Of a stretch of 44,842 nucleotides of DNA, positions 1-9,612 are shown in pieces. Each line of letters begins with the position of its first letter. Position 1 is the stretch's first letter. This DNA comes from Microcaldota archaeon. GTDB lineage: Archaea > Micrarchaeota > Micrarchaeia > Anstonellales > SKW190. The notes under the pieces are model-generated. The model saw nothing but the letters and a program-made list of their open reading frames with translations, was not told the origin of the DNA and did not search any database. Location: positions 1 to 44,842 of the forward strand of contig JAOAJI010000004.1 in NCBI GenBank assembly GCA_026414265.1, read 5' to 3'. Position numbers and translations under genes: made by a program.

Positions 1-669
1 ATCATAGTCTGTGAACCAGGAATACAATCTTTCGATTATTTTACCAAATTCAAGTTGGACATAAAAAAAGTAATGGCAATAATTGTATCTCATAACCATT
101 TGGACCATGTGAATGATTTACTGAGATATTTGGAGGCATGTGATTTCATTGCTCGTAAAAAACCAATCATTCTTGCAAGTAAGAACGTTCTAATTGGTGA
201 TGAAAGATATGACAAATATTTATCTAGATACCATGCCATGAAAGCAGAATGTATTGTTGGAGAATCTGGTAAAGAACACTTATTGGCAAACAAATACAAT
301 ATACGACTAACAAAAATGAGGCATGATGAATATTCGGGTTTTGGGTTTGTTATTGACATTATGGGGAAAAAAATCGGTTACACATCTGATACTGAGTATT
401 TTGATGGTTTAGCTGATCAGTTCAAGGGTTGTGATATATTAATTATCAATAATCTTAAACCTGAGAACGACAACATTCCTGACCATCTTTCAACAAACGA
501 TACGATTAAGATTTTGAATATCTCAAAACCAAAATTGGCAATTCTTTATCATCTAGGCATGTCAATGTTCAGAAAAGGAATAGAGAAGGAAACCAAAAGG
601 ATTGAAGAAATGACTGGTTTAAAAACTATAGGTGCTTATCCTGGTCTTGAGGTTTCGTTGAACCTTTAA
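1..669 (+). CDS. Metallo-beta-lactamase-fold hydrolase, 5'-truncated by the window edge
   Basis: The frame is open from base 1 (IIVCEPGIQSFDYFTKFKLDIKKVMAIIVSHNHLDHVND); HxHxDH motif SHNHLDH and later GYTSDTEYF. The TTG at 55 is an ORF-caller start, not the real one. Confidence 0.8.
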   Translation: MIVCEPGIQSFDYFTKFKLDIKKVMAIIVSHNHLDHVNDLLRYLEACDFIARKKPIILASKNVLIGDERYDKYLSRYHAMKAECIVGESGKEHLLANKYNIRLTKMRHDEYSGFGFVIDIMGKKIGYTSDTEYFDGLADQFKGCDILIINNLKPENDNIPDHLSTNDTIKILNISKPKLAILYHLGMSMFRKGIEKETKRIEEMTGLKTIGAYPGLEVSLNL

Positions 670-850
670 TACGGCGTGTTTTAAGATGTTTTAAATAACG
701 ATTAGGTTGTATTCTTTACTTTGTAGAAGAAAGAACAAAAAATTTCCCATTTTCTGCGAGATACTTATTGACTGATATTAGACGAGAATTTACAGATCAA
801 AACAAATACTTTTTACTATAACGTGCCTATATAATCATAGTATGTATTGA

Positions 851-991
851 ATGGAGGGTTTAAGCAATATATACATACTGGATCGTGTTGAGCGATATTT
901 AAAAAAGCCTAAAAGTAATCAAAAAAATAGATGTATAAGTGTAACACTCGATTTGTTAATCTCACGAAAAGGATGGCTTGTCATATATTAA
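851..991 (+). CDS. Possible 46-aa small protein, unknown
   Basis: ATG-to-stop ORF MEGLSNIYILDRVERYLKKPKSNQKNRCISVTLDLLISRKGWLVIY* in a 416-bp gap, with TATA-like cctatataatc upstream. Not in the ORF track. Confidence 0.25.
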   Translation: MEGLSNIYILDRVERYLKKPKSNQKNRCISVTLDLLISRKGWLVIY

Positions 992-1085
992 CTATGCCGA
1001 ACAGATATCTTATTCTGGTGTAAGAATAATGTTTTTTCATTATCGCATAATGATAATTTGTTAAATAGTTTTACTGATTATCTTA

Positions 1086-2090
1086 ATGATGAGTAACAAA
1101 TACTGTTTAGGTATAGAGAGTACTGCACATACTTTTGGTATAGGCATCTGTGATCAAGATTTTAATTTACTTGCTAATGAATTTTCAAAGTACAATCCTG
1201 AAAAACCAAGTGAAGGTATAATCCCGTGGAAATCTGCTTTGTTTATGGCTTCTGAAGCACACACTGTTTTACAGCGAGCTCTTGATAAAGCGTCACTGTC
1301 TTTGGAAGACATAGACGTGTTTGCTTTTTCTCAGGGACCTGGAATAGGAAACTGCTTGAAAATTTCTTGTTCGATTGCTAGAAAATTTGCTTTTTATTAC
1401 AACAAACCGATAGTGCCTGTTAATCACGCACATGCTCACATCGAAGCAGGAAGAATAACTTTGGCAGTTGAGCAGCCATTGGTACTCTACCTTTCAGGTG
1501 CTAATTCTCAAATAATCTTACCTTATTACGAGAAAACAGGCAAAGAGCGCTTTCATGTCTTAGGCGAAACAGTGGACATGGGCATAGGAAACTTATTCGA
1601 TTCTCTCGCAAGAGCTTTATCAATATATCCTTCCCATGGCAGCATGGTAGAAAAGCTTAGTGAAACTGGAAAATATCATTATATGCCTTATACAGTCATA
1701 GGAATGAACATGGCATTTTCAGGCCTTTATACGCATGCAATCAAAATGTATAAAGACAAAAAGTTAGATGTTAAAGATATTTGTAAAAGTGTGATGCATA
1801 CAGCTTTTGCAATGACTGTGGAAGCAACAGAGAGAGCCTTAGCACTTACTCAGAAAAAAGAACTATTATTGTGTGGTGGAGTAGCACTAAACCGAAAACT
1901 TAGAGAGATGCTTAGACTAATGTGTGATGATCACGAAGCAAGACTTTATGTGCCTGATGATAGTTTGAATGCTGACCAAGGCGGCATGATTGCTTTGGCC
2001 GGAATGAAGTTATACAAAAAGAAACAGTATAAAGACATTAAATATTGTATACCTCAACCTTATCAGAGAATCGATGAACTCTCTATTTAA
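1086..2090 (+). CDS. kae1: KEOPS complex Kae1 (tRNA N6-threonylcarbamoyladenosine synthesis), not fused to Bud32
   Basis: GIESTAHTFGIGI, NHAHAHIEAGR metal-binding motif, CGGVALNRKLREML; ends after about 334 aa without a kinase domain. Confidence 0.93.
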   Translation: MMSNKYCLGIESTAHTFGIGICDQDFNLLANEFSKYNPEKPSEGIIPWKSALFMASEAHTVLQRALDKASLSLEDIDVFAFSQGPGIGNCLKISCSIARKFAFYYNKPIVPVNHAHAHIEAGRITLAVEQPLVLYLSGANSQIILPYYEKTGKERFHVLGETVDMGIGNLFDSLARALSIYPSHGSMVEKLSETGKYHYMPYTVIGMNMAFSGLYTHAIKMYKDKKLDVKDICKSVMHTAFAMTVEATERALALTQKKELLLCGGVALNRKLREMLRLMCDDHEARLYVPDDSLNADQGGMIALAGMKLYKKKQYKDIKYCIPQPYQRIDELSI

Positions 2091-2137
2091 TCAAACAAGA
2101 CACATTATTAAAAAATAATGAATTCTCATAGATATTT

Positions 2138-2758
2138 ATGGTCAACATTGTAGTACTGGCTTCAGGATCAGGTAGCAATTTTGAAGCCATAGTTAGGAAA
2201 TCGGAAGAAGGAATAAACATAAAGGTTTTAGCACTCATTACAGATAACCCTCAAGCCTATGCTATTCAGAGGGCAAATAATCATGGAATAAAAGTCGAAG
2301 TTTTGGACTTCAACTCGTTTAAAAGTAGAGAAGCCTATGAAGATAGATTATTTAATGTTATAGATTCTTACTGTCCTGATATTGTAGTTTTAGCAGGTTA
2401 CATGAGAATTATTAAAAGTAGAGAACTTTTAAACAAATACAAGTATAGAATCATTAATTTACATCCATCTTTACTACCATCTTTTCCTGGTAAGAATGGA
2501 ATTTCAGACGCATACAATTACGGTGTCAAAGTAACTGGTATCACTATTCATTTTGTTGACGAAGGTATGGACACAGGTCCGATAATCTTCCAGAAAGCCA
2601 TCAGGATAAAAAAATCATGGTCATTAAAAGATTTGGAAAATAAGATTCATGAACTCGAATATCGATATTTGTGGCGCGTCATAAACTCATTTAACTATGG
2701 GACATATATAGTTCAAGGCAGAAGAACTATTTTTATTCGAAAAAGCACAAACACTTAA
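2138..2758 (+). CDS. purN: Phosphoribosylglycinamide formyltransferase
   Basis: VVLASGSGSNFEAI, VVLAGYMRIIK, INLHPSLLPSFPG, VTGITIHFVDEGMDTGPIIFQKAI. Confidence 0.93.
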   Translation: MVNIVVLASGSGSNFEAIVRKSEEGINIKVLALITDNPQAYAIQRANNHGIKVEVLDFNSFKSREAYEDRLFNVIDSYCPDIVVLAGYMRIIKSRELLNKYKYRIINLHPSLLPSFPGKNGISDAYNYGVKVTGITIHFVDEGMDTGPIIFQKAIRIKKSWSLKDLENKIHELEYRYLWRVINSFNYGTYIVQGRRTIFIRKSTNT

Positions 2759-2783
2759 AAATGTTTCTTTATAAACAATTTTC

Positions 2784-2900
2784 TGTCAGCGGCCATAGGA
2801 AGCTGGAAACACCCGATCCCATTCCGAACTCGGAAGTTAAGCAGCTTCACGACTGCTCCAGTACTGCGCTTCGGCGCGGGAAAGGCAGTTGCTGCTGACA
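2784..2900 (+). rRNA. rrf: 5S ribosomal RNA
   Basis: GTCAGC...GCTGAC closing helix; core acacccgatcccattccgaactcggaagttaagc and cttcggcgcgggaaaggc typical of archaeal 5S. Confidence 0.92.
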
Positions 2901-2941
2901 TAATATTTATGCCTTATGTCGTTATGTTGTTGTGATTATAT

Positions 2942-3097
2942 ATGAAAAAAAACTGTACGTGTTGCGGAAGACATGCAATTATTTATTCACATTTTAAATG
3001 TCCTGATTGTGGTGATGAAGAAATAATAAGATGTCAAAATTGTAGAAAAAAAGTTGTCGAATACGTTTGTGGTAAATGCGGCTTTGTAGGGCCTTAA
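2942..3097 (+). CDS. Small archaeal zinc-ribbon protein (about 51 aa)
   Basis: Manual translation MKKNCTCCGRHAIIYSHFKCPDCGDEEIIRCQNCRKKVVEYVCGKCGFVGP*; four CxxC knuckles and the C-terminal CGKCGFVGP. Below the length cutoff of the ORF track. Confidence 0.88.
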   Translation: MKKNCTCCGRHAIIYSHFKCPDCGDEEIIRCQNCRKKVVEYVCGKCGFVGP

Positions 3098-3110
3098 AGG
3101 TGTTTATAAG

Positions 3111-3617
3111 TCACTGTCTTTTTTTGTCAGTGTTAAAATAAAAGTCGTAATTTTTTACTAACTTACAGGTCTTTTTCAATAATTCTTTTTGCTCTTTGTA
3201 TTTTAATTCATCAATAAGTTGATGATAATCAATCCATTTGTAACCAAAATGTTCACTTGAGATTTTTACTTGATCAACAGTGGTATTAATCTCACCTACG
3301 TAAAACACAACCTTTTTTTTTATTAGTTTGTTGTTTTTTTTAAAAGAATAAGAAATTTCTAATGGCTGATCTTTATTTAGTATCGTAAAGTTTGTTATAC
3401 CTGTTTCTTCTTTGGTTTCTCTTATTGCTGCATCTAAAGTAGTTTCGTTAGGTTCAACATGACCTTTCGGAAAATCATAATGACCGTCTCTGTGAACTAA
3501 AACGAGAAAAGCTAATCTGTTTTCAATTAAATTTCTTGAGAATATAACGATACCTGCACTAACTTCATCAGCATCAAGGTTTTTGCCTACATTTTCTTCT
3601 GAGTTCATAATATCCAA
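3111..3617 (-). CDS. NUDIX hydrolase, Ap4A hydrolase-like
   Basis: Nudix box GHVEPNETTLDAAIRETKEETGI preceded by DFPK. Confidence 0.9.
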   Translation of the reverse strand: MDIMNSEENVGKNLDADEVSAGIVIFSRNLIENRLAFLVLVHRDGHYDFPKGHVEPNETTLDAAIRETKEETGITNFTILNKDQPLEISYSFKKNNKLIKKKVVFYVGEINTTVDQVKISSEHFGYKWIDYHQLIDELKYKEQKELLKKTCKLVKNYDFYFNTDKKRQ

Positions 3618-3794
3618 TACTTAATATATATAGTAATTAAAATTTTATGTTTACTTTATGTACGTATTAATTCTTAATTAATTACAGAAAAAAAGGCAAT
3701 AATGGTTAAAAAATGCCAATAAATTTCTCTTATTTAATCTAATTTTTACATAATTTTATATATTAATTTCATAAATAGAAAAAATGTGATTTCT

Positions 3795-4595
3795 ATGAAT
3801 GAACTCAAAATCGCAATTTCTGGTATAACTGGAAAGATGGGTAGTGCAGTTTTTGATGAAATTCAAAAAAGTTATCATAGTAAGATTAGAGTTGAATTTG
3901 GTATTTGTAGTAGAAGTTATGGAGAAAAAAACGGAGTTAAGTTATGTGATCTTCATTCATGTAATTTTCAGAATGTTAATGCTCTTATTGATTTTACTAC
4001 ACCTGAAGTATTTATTAATACCTTGAGAAAAATTACAGAAACCGCAAAATCAACTGAAACCTTCTATGTAGTAAGTGGTACCACAGGAATTCACGATCAA
4101 CAGTTAGCAGAAATAAAACAATTAGTTACTAATTCGAATATGTCTTTACTGCACTCTCCAAACTTTTCTATTCTAGTTAATTTGCAAATTTATTTATCAA
4201 GAATAATTGCAAAGAAGTTATCTAAATTTGATTATAATTTTGGATTAGTTGATGAACATCATGTTATGAAAAAAGATAGCCCTTCTGGTACCGCAAAAAA
4301 AATTATAAAAAATATTATTTCAGAGAAAAGTAATTTACGTGTCAACTTTTGGCATGATGAGATAAGAACTAAAGATCCTAATGAATTAGATGTTTCTGTT
4401 TTGCGTTTAGGAGGAACTGTTGGAATGCACGAACTTCGTGTAGTAGGTCAACACGGAAGGTTAACATTAGAAACTTTAATGTATAGCAGAAGTGAATTTG
4501 CAAAAGGTGCAATTGAAGCTTTGTTATGGTTAGTAAAAAATGGAAGAAAACACAATATACACACTTTTGAAGAAGTTATAGGAACTTTTGATTGA
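3795..4595 (+). CDS. dapB: 4-hydroxy-tetrahydrodipicolinate reductase
   Basis: ISGITGKMG nucleotide-binding loop, SGTTGI, DEHHVMKKDSPSGTAKKI, GQHGRLTLETLMYSRSEFAKGAIEALLWL. ATG at 3795 follows GTGAT. Confidence 0.92.
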   Translation: MNELKIAISGITGKMGSAVFDEIQKSYHSKIRVEFGICSRSYGEKNGVKLCDLHSCNFQNVNALIDFTTPEVFINTLRKITETAKSTETFYVVSGTTGIHDQQLAEIKQLVTNSNMSLLHSPNFSILVNLQIYLSRIIAKKLSKFDYNFGLVDEHHVMKKDSPSGTAKKIIKNIISEKSNLRVNFWHDEIRTKDPNELDVSVLRLGGTVGMHELRVVGQHGRLTLETLMYSRSEFAKGAIEALLWLVKNGRKHNIHTFEEVIGTFD

Positions 4596-4635
4596 ACAAT
4601 TAAATCGATAAGCATTAAAACATACTATACGAAAT

Positions 4636-5568
4636 TTGTATATGGATAAAAAGTTACTTTCTGTATTTGAATTTTTAAGAATCGACCATGCTATAATAGT
4701 TGCTCTTGTTATACTCATTGGTTTGGCAGAAAATTTCAAAGCCGGGTTTTTGTCTATTTCTACAGATGTAATAGCTATTTTTGTTGCAATACCTTTTTTT
4801 ATAACATTGTATTCTTTTGGATTAAATGACCTTGTTGATATTAGAACAGATATTGAAAATAAGCGAAAAGATAGGCCATTAGCTAATAATTTAATTACAC
4901 TTGAAGAAGCTAAATTGGTAATTAGAGTAATTAACGTAATCTTATTATTGTTATTTCTTGCAGGTATGTATCTGGCTCTAAGCACACCTTACTTGTTATT
5001 CGTTTTAGGAATTTGCCTTATATTTCATATTTTTTCTATCCTTTACAGTTTTTTTTTAAAAGACATGTATGTAATTGGAAATGCATACATTGCATTTACT
5101 ATGGCGATCCCTTTTGCTTACTCTGGTATTGTTGCGTTAAACATAACCACAGCTCAGAAACTTTTATTCGTGATTGCTTTTCTTGTTGGGTTAAGCCGTG
5201 AGATTATCAAATCTATTCAGGACATGGAAGGTGACAAAAAAACAAGAAAAAGCAAAACATTGCCTATTGTACTTGGAGCACAAAATTCATATAGGTTGGC
5301 TTTTTGGTTTATTGCAACTTCACTTTTGATTGCATTGATTAACCTATTTGTTTCTGCAATTATTCTGATAGAACCTTTAAATTCAATAAATGTATTAATT
5401 TCTATTGTATTGGTTATAACTCTCGGCTATTTATATCTTTATTCTATAAATCTAAACGTTGATGACTTAGAAAAACTCGAAAAATTCCGACAACTAACAA
5501 AAAATTTAATGTTTATTAACGTAATATTCTATTTAGTATGTGTTGTGATTGGAGTTCCTTATACGTGA
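4636..5568 (+). CDS. UbiA-family prenyltransferase (archaeal lipid type plausible)
   Basis: Polytopic; Asp-rich motifs NDLVDIRTDIENKRKDRPL and DMEGDKKTRKSKTLPI. Confidence 0.82.
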   Translation: MYMDKKLLSVFEFLRIDHAIIVALVILIGLAENFKAGFLSISTDVIAIFVAIPFFITLYSFGLNDLVDIRTDIENKRKDRPLANNLITLEEAKLVIRVINVILLLLFLAGMYLALSTPYLLFVLGICLIFHIFSILYSFFLKDMYVIGNAYIAFTMAIPFAYSGIVALNITTAQKLLFVIAFLVGLSREIIKSIQDMEGDKKTRKSKTLPIVLGAQNSYRLAFWFIATSLLIALINLFVSAIILIEPLNSINVLISIVLVITLGYLYLYSINLNVDDLEKLEKFRQLTKNLMFINVIFYLVCVVIGVPYT

Positions 5569-5574
5569 TATGAT

Positions 5575-6855
5575 ATGATTAGACATTCTACAAAAAAATT
5601 ATGTTATTTTTATTTAAGTATTGTTATAGTTATAGTAATATCTATATTGATTTCTGGTTGTGTTGCTGAAAACCAAAAGAGTAGAGAAGTTATTACTGTA
5701 CAAGAAAAGAAGAACGATACAGATTCTAAATTCTTACAAACTAATGATACCTCTGTTAAAGATACAAATCTCTCTAATTTCGATACAAATAATATATCAT
5801 TAGATAACTGTAAACTTTTGAATGAAATTGAAAGAGATGAGTGTTATTTGAACAAAGCAAAAACAATGAACGATTTTTCAATTTGTAAAAAGATTGTTTC
5901 TTCTGATGTCACAGACAAGTGCTATAGTGAATTAGCACAAATATCAAAAAATAGTTCTGAATTATGCTTTGAGATCAGAGACAGTGGCAGAAGACAAGAA
6001 TGTTACTTTTTGGTTGCTGTAAAATTCAATGATTCGTCTTTTTGTAAAAGGATATCTGATTTAGCACTTCTAAGAAAATGCTCTCAACAAATTAGTTCAA
6101 AATGTTATGCCTATGATAACGTGGCTCAGATTAACAGATGTCTTAGCTTAGAACTGAATAATTCTGTTTTATGCGAAAATGATGAGCTTTGCCTTATTGA
6201 TTTTGCTGTAAAGTCAAATAACATACTAACTTGTGATTTGATCAGCAACGAAGAAACTAATAAGGCGTGTTTGACATTGACATCAGGTGATGATTACTGT
6301 GCCGGTATAAAGGATCTCAAAAAGAGATACAACTGCTATGATATTGCTGCTAATTTGTCTAACAATATGCAGTTCTGTAACATGATCGATTCATCAACAT
6401 TACTCCATAAAGACTGCTATATTAGAACAGTAATAAACCAAAAAAAGTCACATTTGTGTGATAATGTCTATGCGCCTCATAACAGGAAAGTAGACTATGT
6501 CAACGAATGCTATCTAAAGTATGCCTTAACAAATAACGATGTAAATGCGTGTTTAAACATTTCAATAAGAATGGACAGAATACCTTGTATAACTAAAGTT
6601 GCATATGGATTGAATGATCCTACAATCTGCAATTACGTTGAGACTTTAACTGAAAAGACGAGATGTTATGGGAATATCGTATATGGCGATAAAGAATTAG
6701 ATGCGAACAAATGTATTGCTATAGAAATAACCGAATGGAAACATAACTGTCTGATAACGAGTGCGTTCAGAACGAAAAATGAAACTTTATGTATGCAGAT
6801 TGACAAAACGACGTATCCTGATACGTATCAGAGATGTGTGTCAAGTGCCAAGTGA
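5575..6855 (+). CDS. Secreted lipoprotein with about a dozen Cys-containing repeats
   Basis: Hydrophobic leader and lipobox ILISGCVAE; repeated (L/I/F)Cx(2)I...(R/K)xxC(Y)...A units of about 25-30 aa. Confidence 0.75.
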   Translation: MIRHSTKKLCYFYLSIVIVIVISILISGCVAENQKSREVITVQEKKNDTDSKFLQTNDTSVKDTNLSNFDTNNISLDNCKLLNEIERDECYLNKAKTMNDFSICKKIVSSDVTDKCYSELAQISKNSSELCFEIRDSGRRQECYFLVAVKFNDSSFCKRISDLALLRKCSQQISSKCYAYDNVAQINRCLSLELNNSVLCENDELCLIDFAVKSNNILTCDLISNEETNKACLTLTSGDDYCAGIKDLKKRYNCYDIAANLSNNMQFCNMIDSSTLLHKDCYIRTVINQKKSHLCDNVYAPHNRKVDYVNECYLKYALTNNDVNACLNISIRMDRIPCITKVAYGLNDPTICNYVETLTEKTRCYGNIVYGDKELDANKCIAIEITEWKHNCLITSAFRTKNETLCMQIDKTTYPDTYQRCVSSAK

Positions 6856-6895
6856 TTAAATACCATTAAATAATTTACTTTCTTAATTTTTCTTT

Positions 6896-7858
6896 ATGGT
6901 TTCTGTAATTGATTTTGAAAAAGTATTTGATACTAATGGTATACGCGTTTACAAACCATCAAAAGCGCTTTTCAGTAAATTACAATTACCTTCTTCTACT
7001 TATATTATGTGTTCTCAAGCGAGTAGAGATATTCTATACAGTCCTTATTTAGCAGGTAAAGAATTACAAGAAAAAATGAAAGAAGTTAGTAAAAATTTCT
7101 TCAACGTCATTTCTGGCTTGGGATTATTAAAAAATAAGAAAAAACAAGCTATGACTGAACTAGTTTTTCTTGCTGGTGGATTATATTATTATCTAAATCA
7201 CGGCTTTAAAGCAATATTTGATTATGCGTTACCCCAATGTTTCATAGGTATTCAGAGAGCAAGAGTAGAAGGTTCTGTTGGTCAATTCATAGCTAAAATT
7301 TCGTATGAAAACTACGAGTCTCTTCCTAATAACGCAATAATCTTTATAGGTGATACTATTGCTACAGGAGCAACAATAACCAAAGGTATACTATCTCTTC
7401 AATCATCATTGCTTGAAAAAAATTATGTTTTAGATGAAATACATGTATTTAGTTTGGCGTGTAGTACAACAGGCGCATGTAAATTGGGTGAGTTTGAACA
7501 GAGATTAAAATCTATATTTAAACAATCAAAAATTAATTTGTTTGTTACAGAGCAGTTATTTACTCTAATGGAGGACGGTACAGACTTAAGATTTTTAGAG
7601 AAAGACTCAATTATGCCGCAAGAAACGTATGACTATACTCTAAAAACTTATGGAACATGGTTAGGCAAAAACATGAAGTGCGCTGTATTTGATTGGGGTA
7701 CAAGGTGTAAAAATCCTCTTAAACATTATCATGAATTCATAGACTATGCTTCAAACACATTAAAGGACAAATCAATACCGCAAGAAGCAAAAGTTATTCT
7801 GTCAGAAATGAAAATCAAGGCACAACAGAGTTTAGAAGAATCGCTTGCAACATTATAG
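6896..7858 (+). CDS. Phosphoribosyltransferase-like protein
   Basis: PRPP-loop-like AIIFIGDTIATGATITKGI; the rest of the protein is not recognised. Confidence 0.65.
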   Translation: MVSVIDFEKVFDTNGIRVYKPSKALFSKLQLPSSTYIMCSQASRDILYSPYLAGKELQEKMKEVSKNFFNVISGLGLLKNKKKQAMTELVFLAGGLYYYLNHGFKAIFDYALPQCFIGIQRARVEGSVGQFIAKISYENYESLPNNAIIFIGDTIATGATITKGILSLQSSLLEKNYVLDEIHVFSLACSTTGACKLGEFEQRLKSIFKQSKINLFVTEQLFTLMEDGTDLRFLEKDSIMPQETYDYTLKTYGTWLGKNMKCAVFDWGTRCKNPLKHYHEFIDYASNTLKDKSIPQEAKVILSEMKIKAQQSLEESLATL

Positions 7859-7859
7859 G

Positions 7860-9533
7860 TTAAGACTGTTTTAAGTAATAGACTTTTTTAACAATTTGAT
7901 TTAGATTAGGTTTAGTTGTTTTGAACTTGATTGATTCAAGTATTTGTTTTTTAGCTAAATTAGTAAATTGATCTGAAAATGAATTATTTACTATTTCAGT
8001 AAGGTTTTGATCAACTTCAATTTTTATTTTTGAAGAGCTAGGTATTCTAATAGATGGCTTTTTATCAACTCTATTAATATAGTTATTTTCACGTAATGAA
8101 GTTACAACTTTTTCTAGTTCTTCTATGATTTGTTTGTTTGTATATTCTTGAGAATATGAAATAGTCGCAATTATATTAGATAAACCTGTAATTAAGTGAG
8201 GAATTTTTTCTTGTTCTTCTTTTGAATGAACCAGTATTACTGGAGTTTTTGTTATAAATGCCCGTGCCAATTCCAATCCTGTGCCTAGAGAATCTCCGTA
8301 AAGTGTTATTAAGAGACCTGCGTTTTCTACTGAATATTGATCAATTAAGTAACAGACATAAGGCATCAATTCTTTTGAGAAATTAGAAAGACCTGCTTCG
8401 TTATCAAGCAATGCGAATGATGCATTGATACCAAACTTTTCATACAGCATGTTTACTATGTTCATTTTCAAATCTAAATGATTACCGAAGTCATGCTCTT
8501 TAACGTTTGTTATGGATCCTATAATGAATGCGTTCATGTTTCTTTCATACTTTTTGTTGAACTCTAATATTTCTTGAATGTATCCCATGGATTCATTATC
8601 AATGTCTACATTCTGCCAGTAGTCAAGTTTTTTCACTATCTCTTTACCACTTATCAATTTTGATAAAGGCGATTCAATAATTTGATTAGCAATTAAATAC
8701 TCATAGATTTTTGATATAGCCGATTTTAACTCAGTTCTTTTTTCTTCATTGATAAAAGATTTGATCATTTTTATATTATCTTCGTCCAAAGTTAGTTGAG
8801 TATTTTTCAAAAATTGTAAAAATTCGTCAATTAAAATGTATGCATTCATACTGCTGATTGTTGATGAAAACCTATGAAGAATGGTTGATGAATGAGGTAA
8901 GTCTGCCAATACTCTATTGAGTTGTTGCAAGGCAGAAAAAATTACGAGGCTGCGTTGCTCAGAAGAATCAACAAGTAATCTATCGTTGTAATAAATATAT
9001 TTGTCTACAACGCCATCGTACATTAAAGAAATATTTCTGCCTCTGTTCGTGTATTTAACTTCTTTAGTTCCATCACTATATTCAATTACGTATGCAGAGC
9101 CTTGTTGATGATTATGCGTTTTAGATTCAGGAATCAAAGCAATAACAGGTATCCTTGTTGGTAATTTTGACACAGCATCATATGCTGCTATTTCTGTTAA
9201 AAAACCTGTTTTAATTGAAGGTATTTCTAGCAATGATATGACAAGATTGGCATATCTGACATTGTTAATGTTTTCATAAACAACAAACTTAGATATCTGC
9301 TCATCAGTCAAGTTTAATCCGTGTTCTTGTGCATAAGATTTACATTCATTGAACCTTGTTTCGTGAATTGAATGGTAACCATAGATCTGAGCAAGTAATT
9401 TAATCCAGCTCTTAAACTGTATAATGTCAGCTTCGATTATTCCTTCCTCAGGGTTACTCCCTGAAGTTACAAATACATAGTTTGCTTTATCTTTTTCACG
9501 GAAATGGCTTTCATTGTTTACAGGTATTTCCAT
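7860..9533 (-). CDS. Protein with two nucleoside 2-deoxyribosyltransferase-like Rossmannoid domains
   Basis: N-domain VFVTSGSN...NVRYANLVISLLEIPSIKTGFLTEIAAYDAV...IPVIALIPES; C-domain FIIGSITN...ENAGLLITLYGDSLGTGLELARAFITKTPVILVHSKEE. ATG at 9533 is preceded by GGTGATC. Confidence 0.5.
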   Translation of the reverse strand: MEIPVNNESHFREKDKANYVFVTSGSNPEEGIIEADIIQFKSWIKLLAQIYGYHSIHETRFNECKSYAQEHGLNLTDEQISKFVVYENINNVRYANLVISLLEIPSIKTGFLTEIAAYDAVSKLPTRIPVIALIPESKTHNHQQGSAYVIEYSDGTKEVKYTNRGRNISLMYDGVVDKYIYYNDRLLVDSSEQRSLVIFSALQQLNRVLADLPHSSTILHRFSSTISSMNAYILIDEFLQFLKNTQLTLDEDNIKMIKSFINEEKRTELKSAISKIYEYLIANQIIESPLSKLISGKEIVKKLDYWQNVDIDNESMGYIQEILEFNKKYERNMNAFIIGSITNVKEHDFGNHLDLKMNIVNMLYEKFGINASFALLDNEAGLSNFSKELMPYVCYLIDQYSVENAGLLITLYGDSLGTGLELARAFITKTPVILVHSKEEQEKIPHLITGLSNIIATISYSQEYTNKQIIEELEKVVTSLRENNYINRVDKKPSIRIPSSSKIKIEVDQNLTEIVNNSFSDQFTNLAKKQILESIKFKTTKPNLNQIVKKVYYLKQS

Positions 9534-9612
9534 GAAACTGATCACCATTTAAAATTTGATTAAATATAACAAATAGATGAATTTAAAAAATTAGCATGAT
9601 TTTACAAATTGC

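Noticed and set aside
2103-2120. CATTATT-AAAA-AATAATG hairpin between kae1 and purN as terminator
   Set aside because: Seven AT-only-like pairs in an AT-rich spacer with no distinct T-tract; too weak to call.
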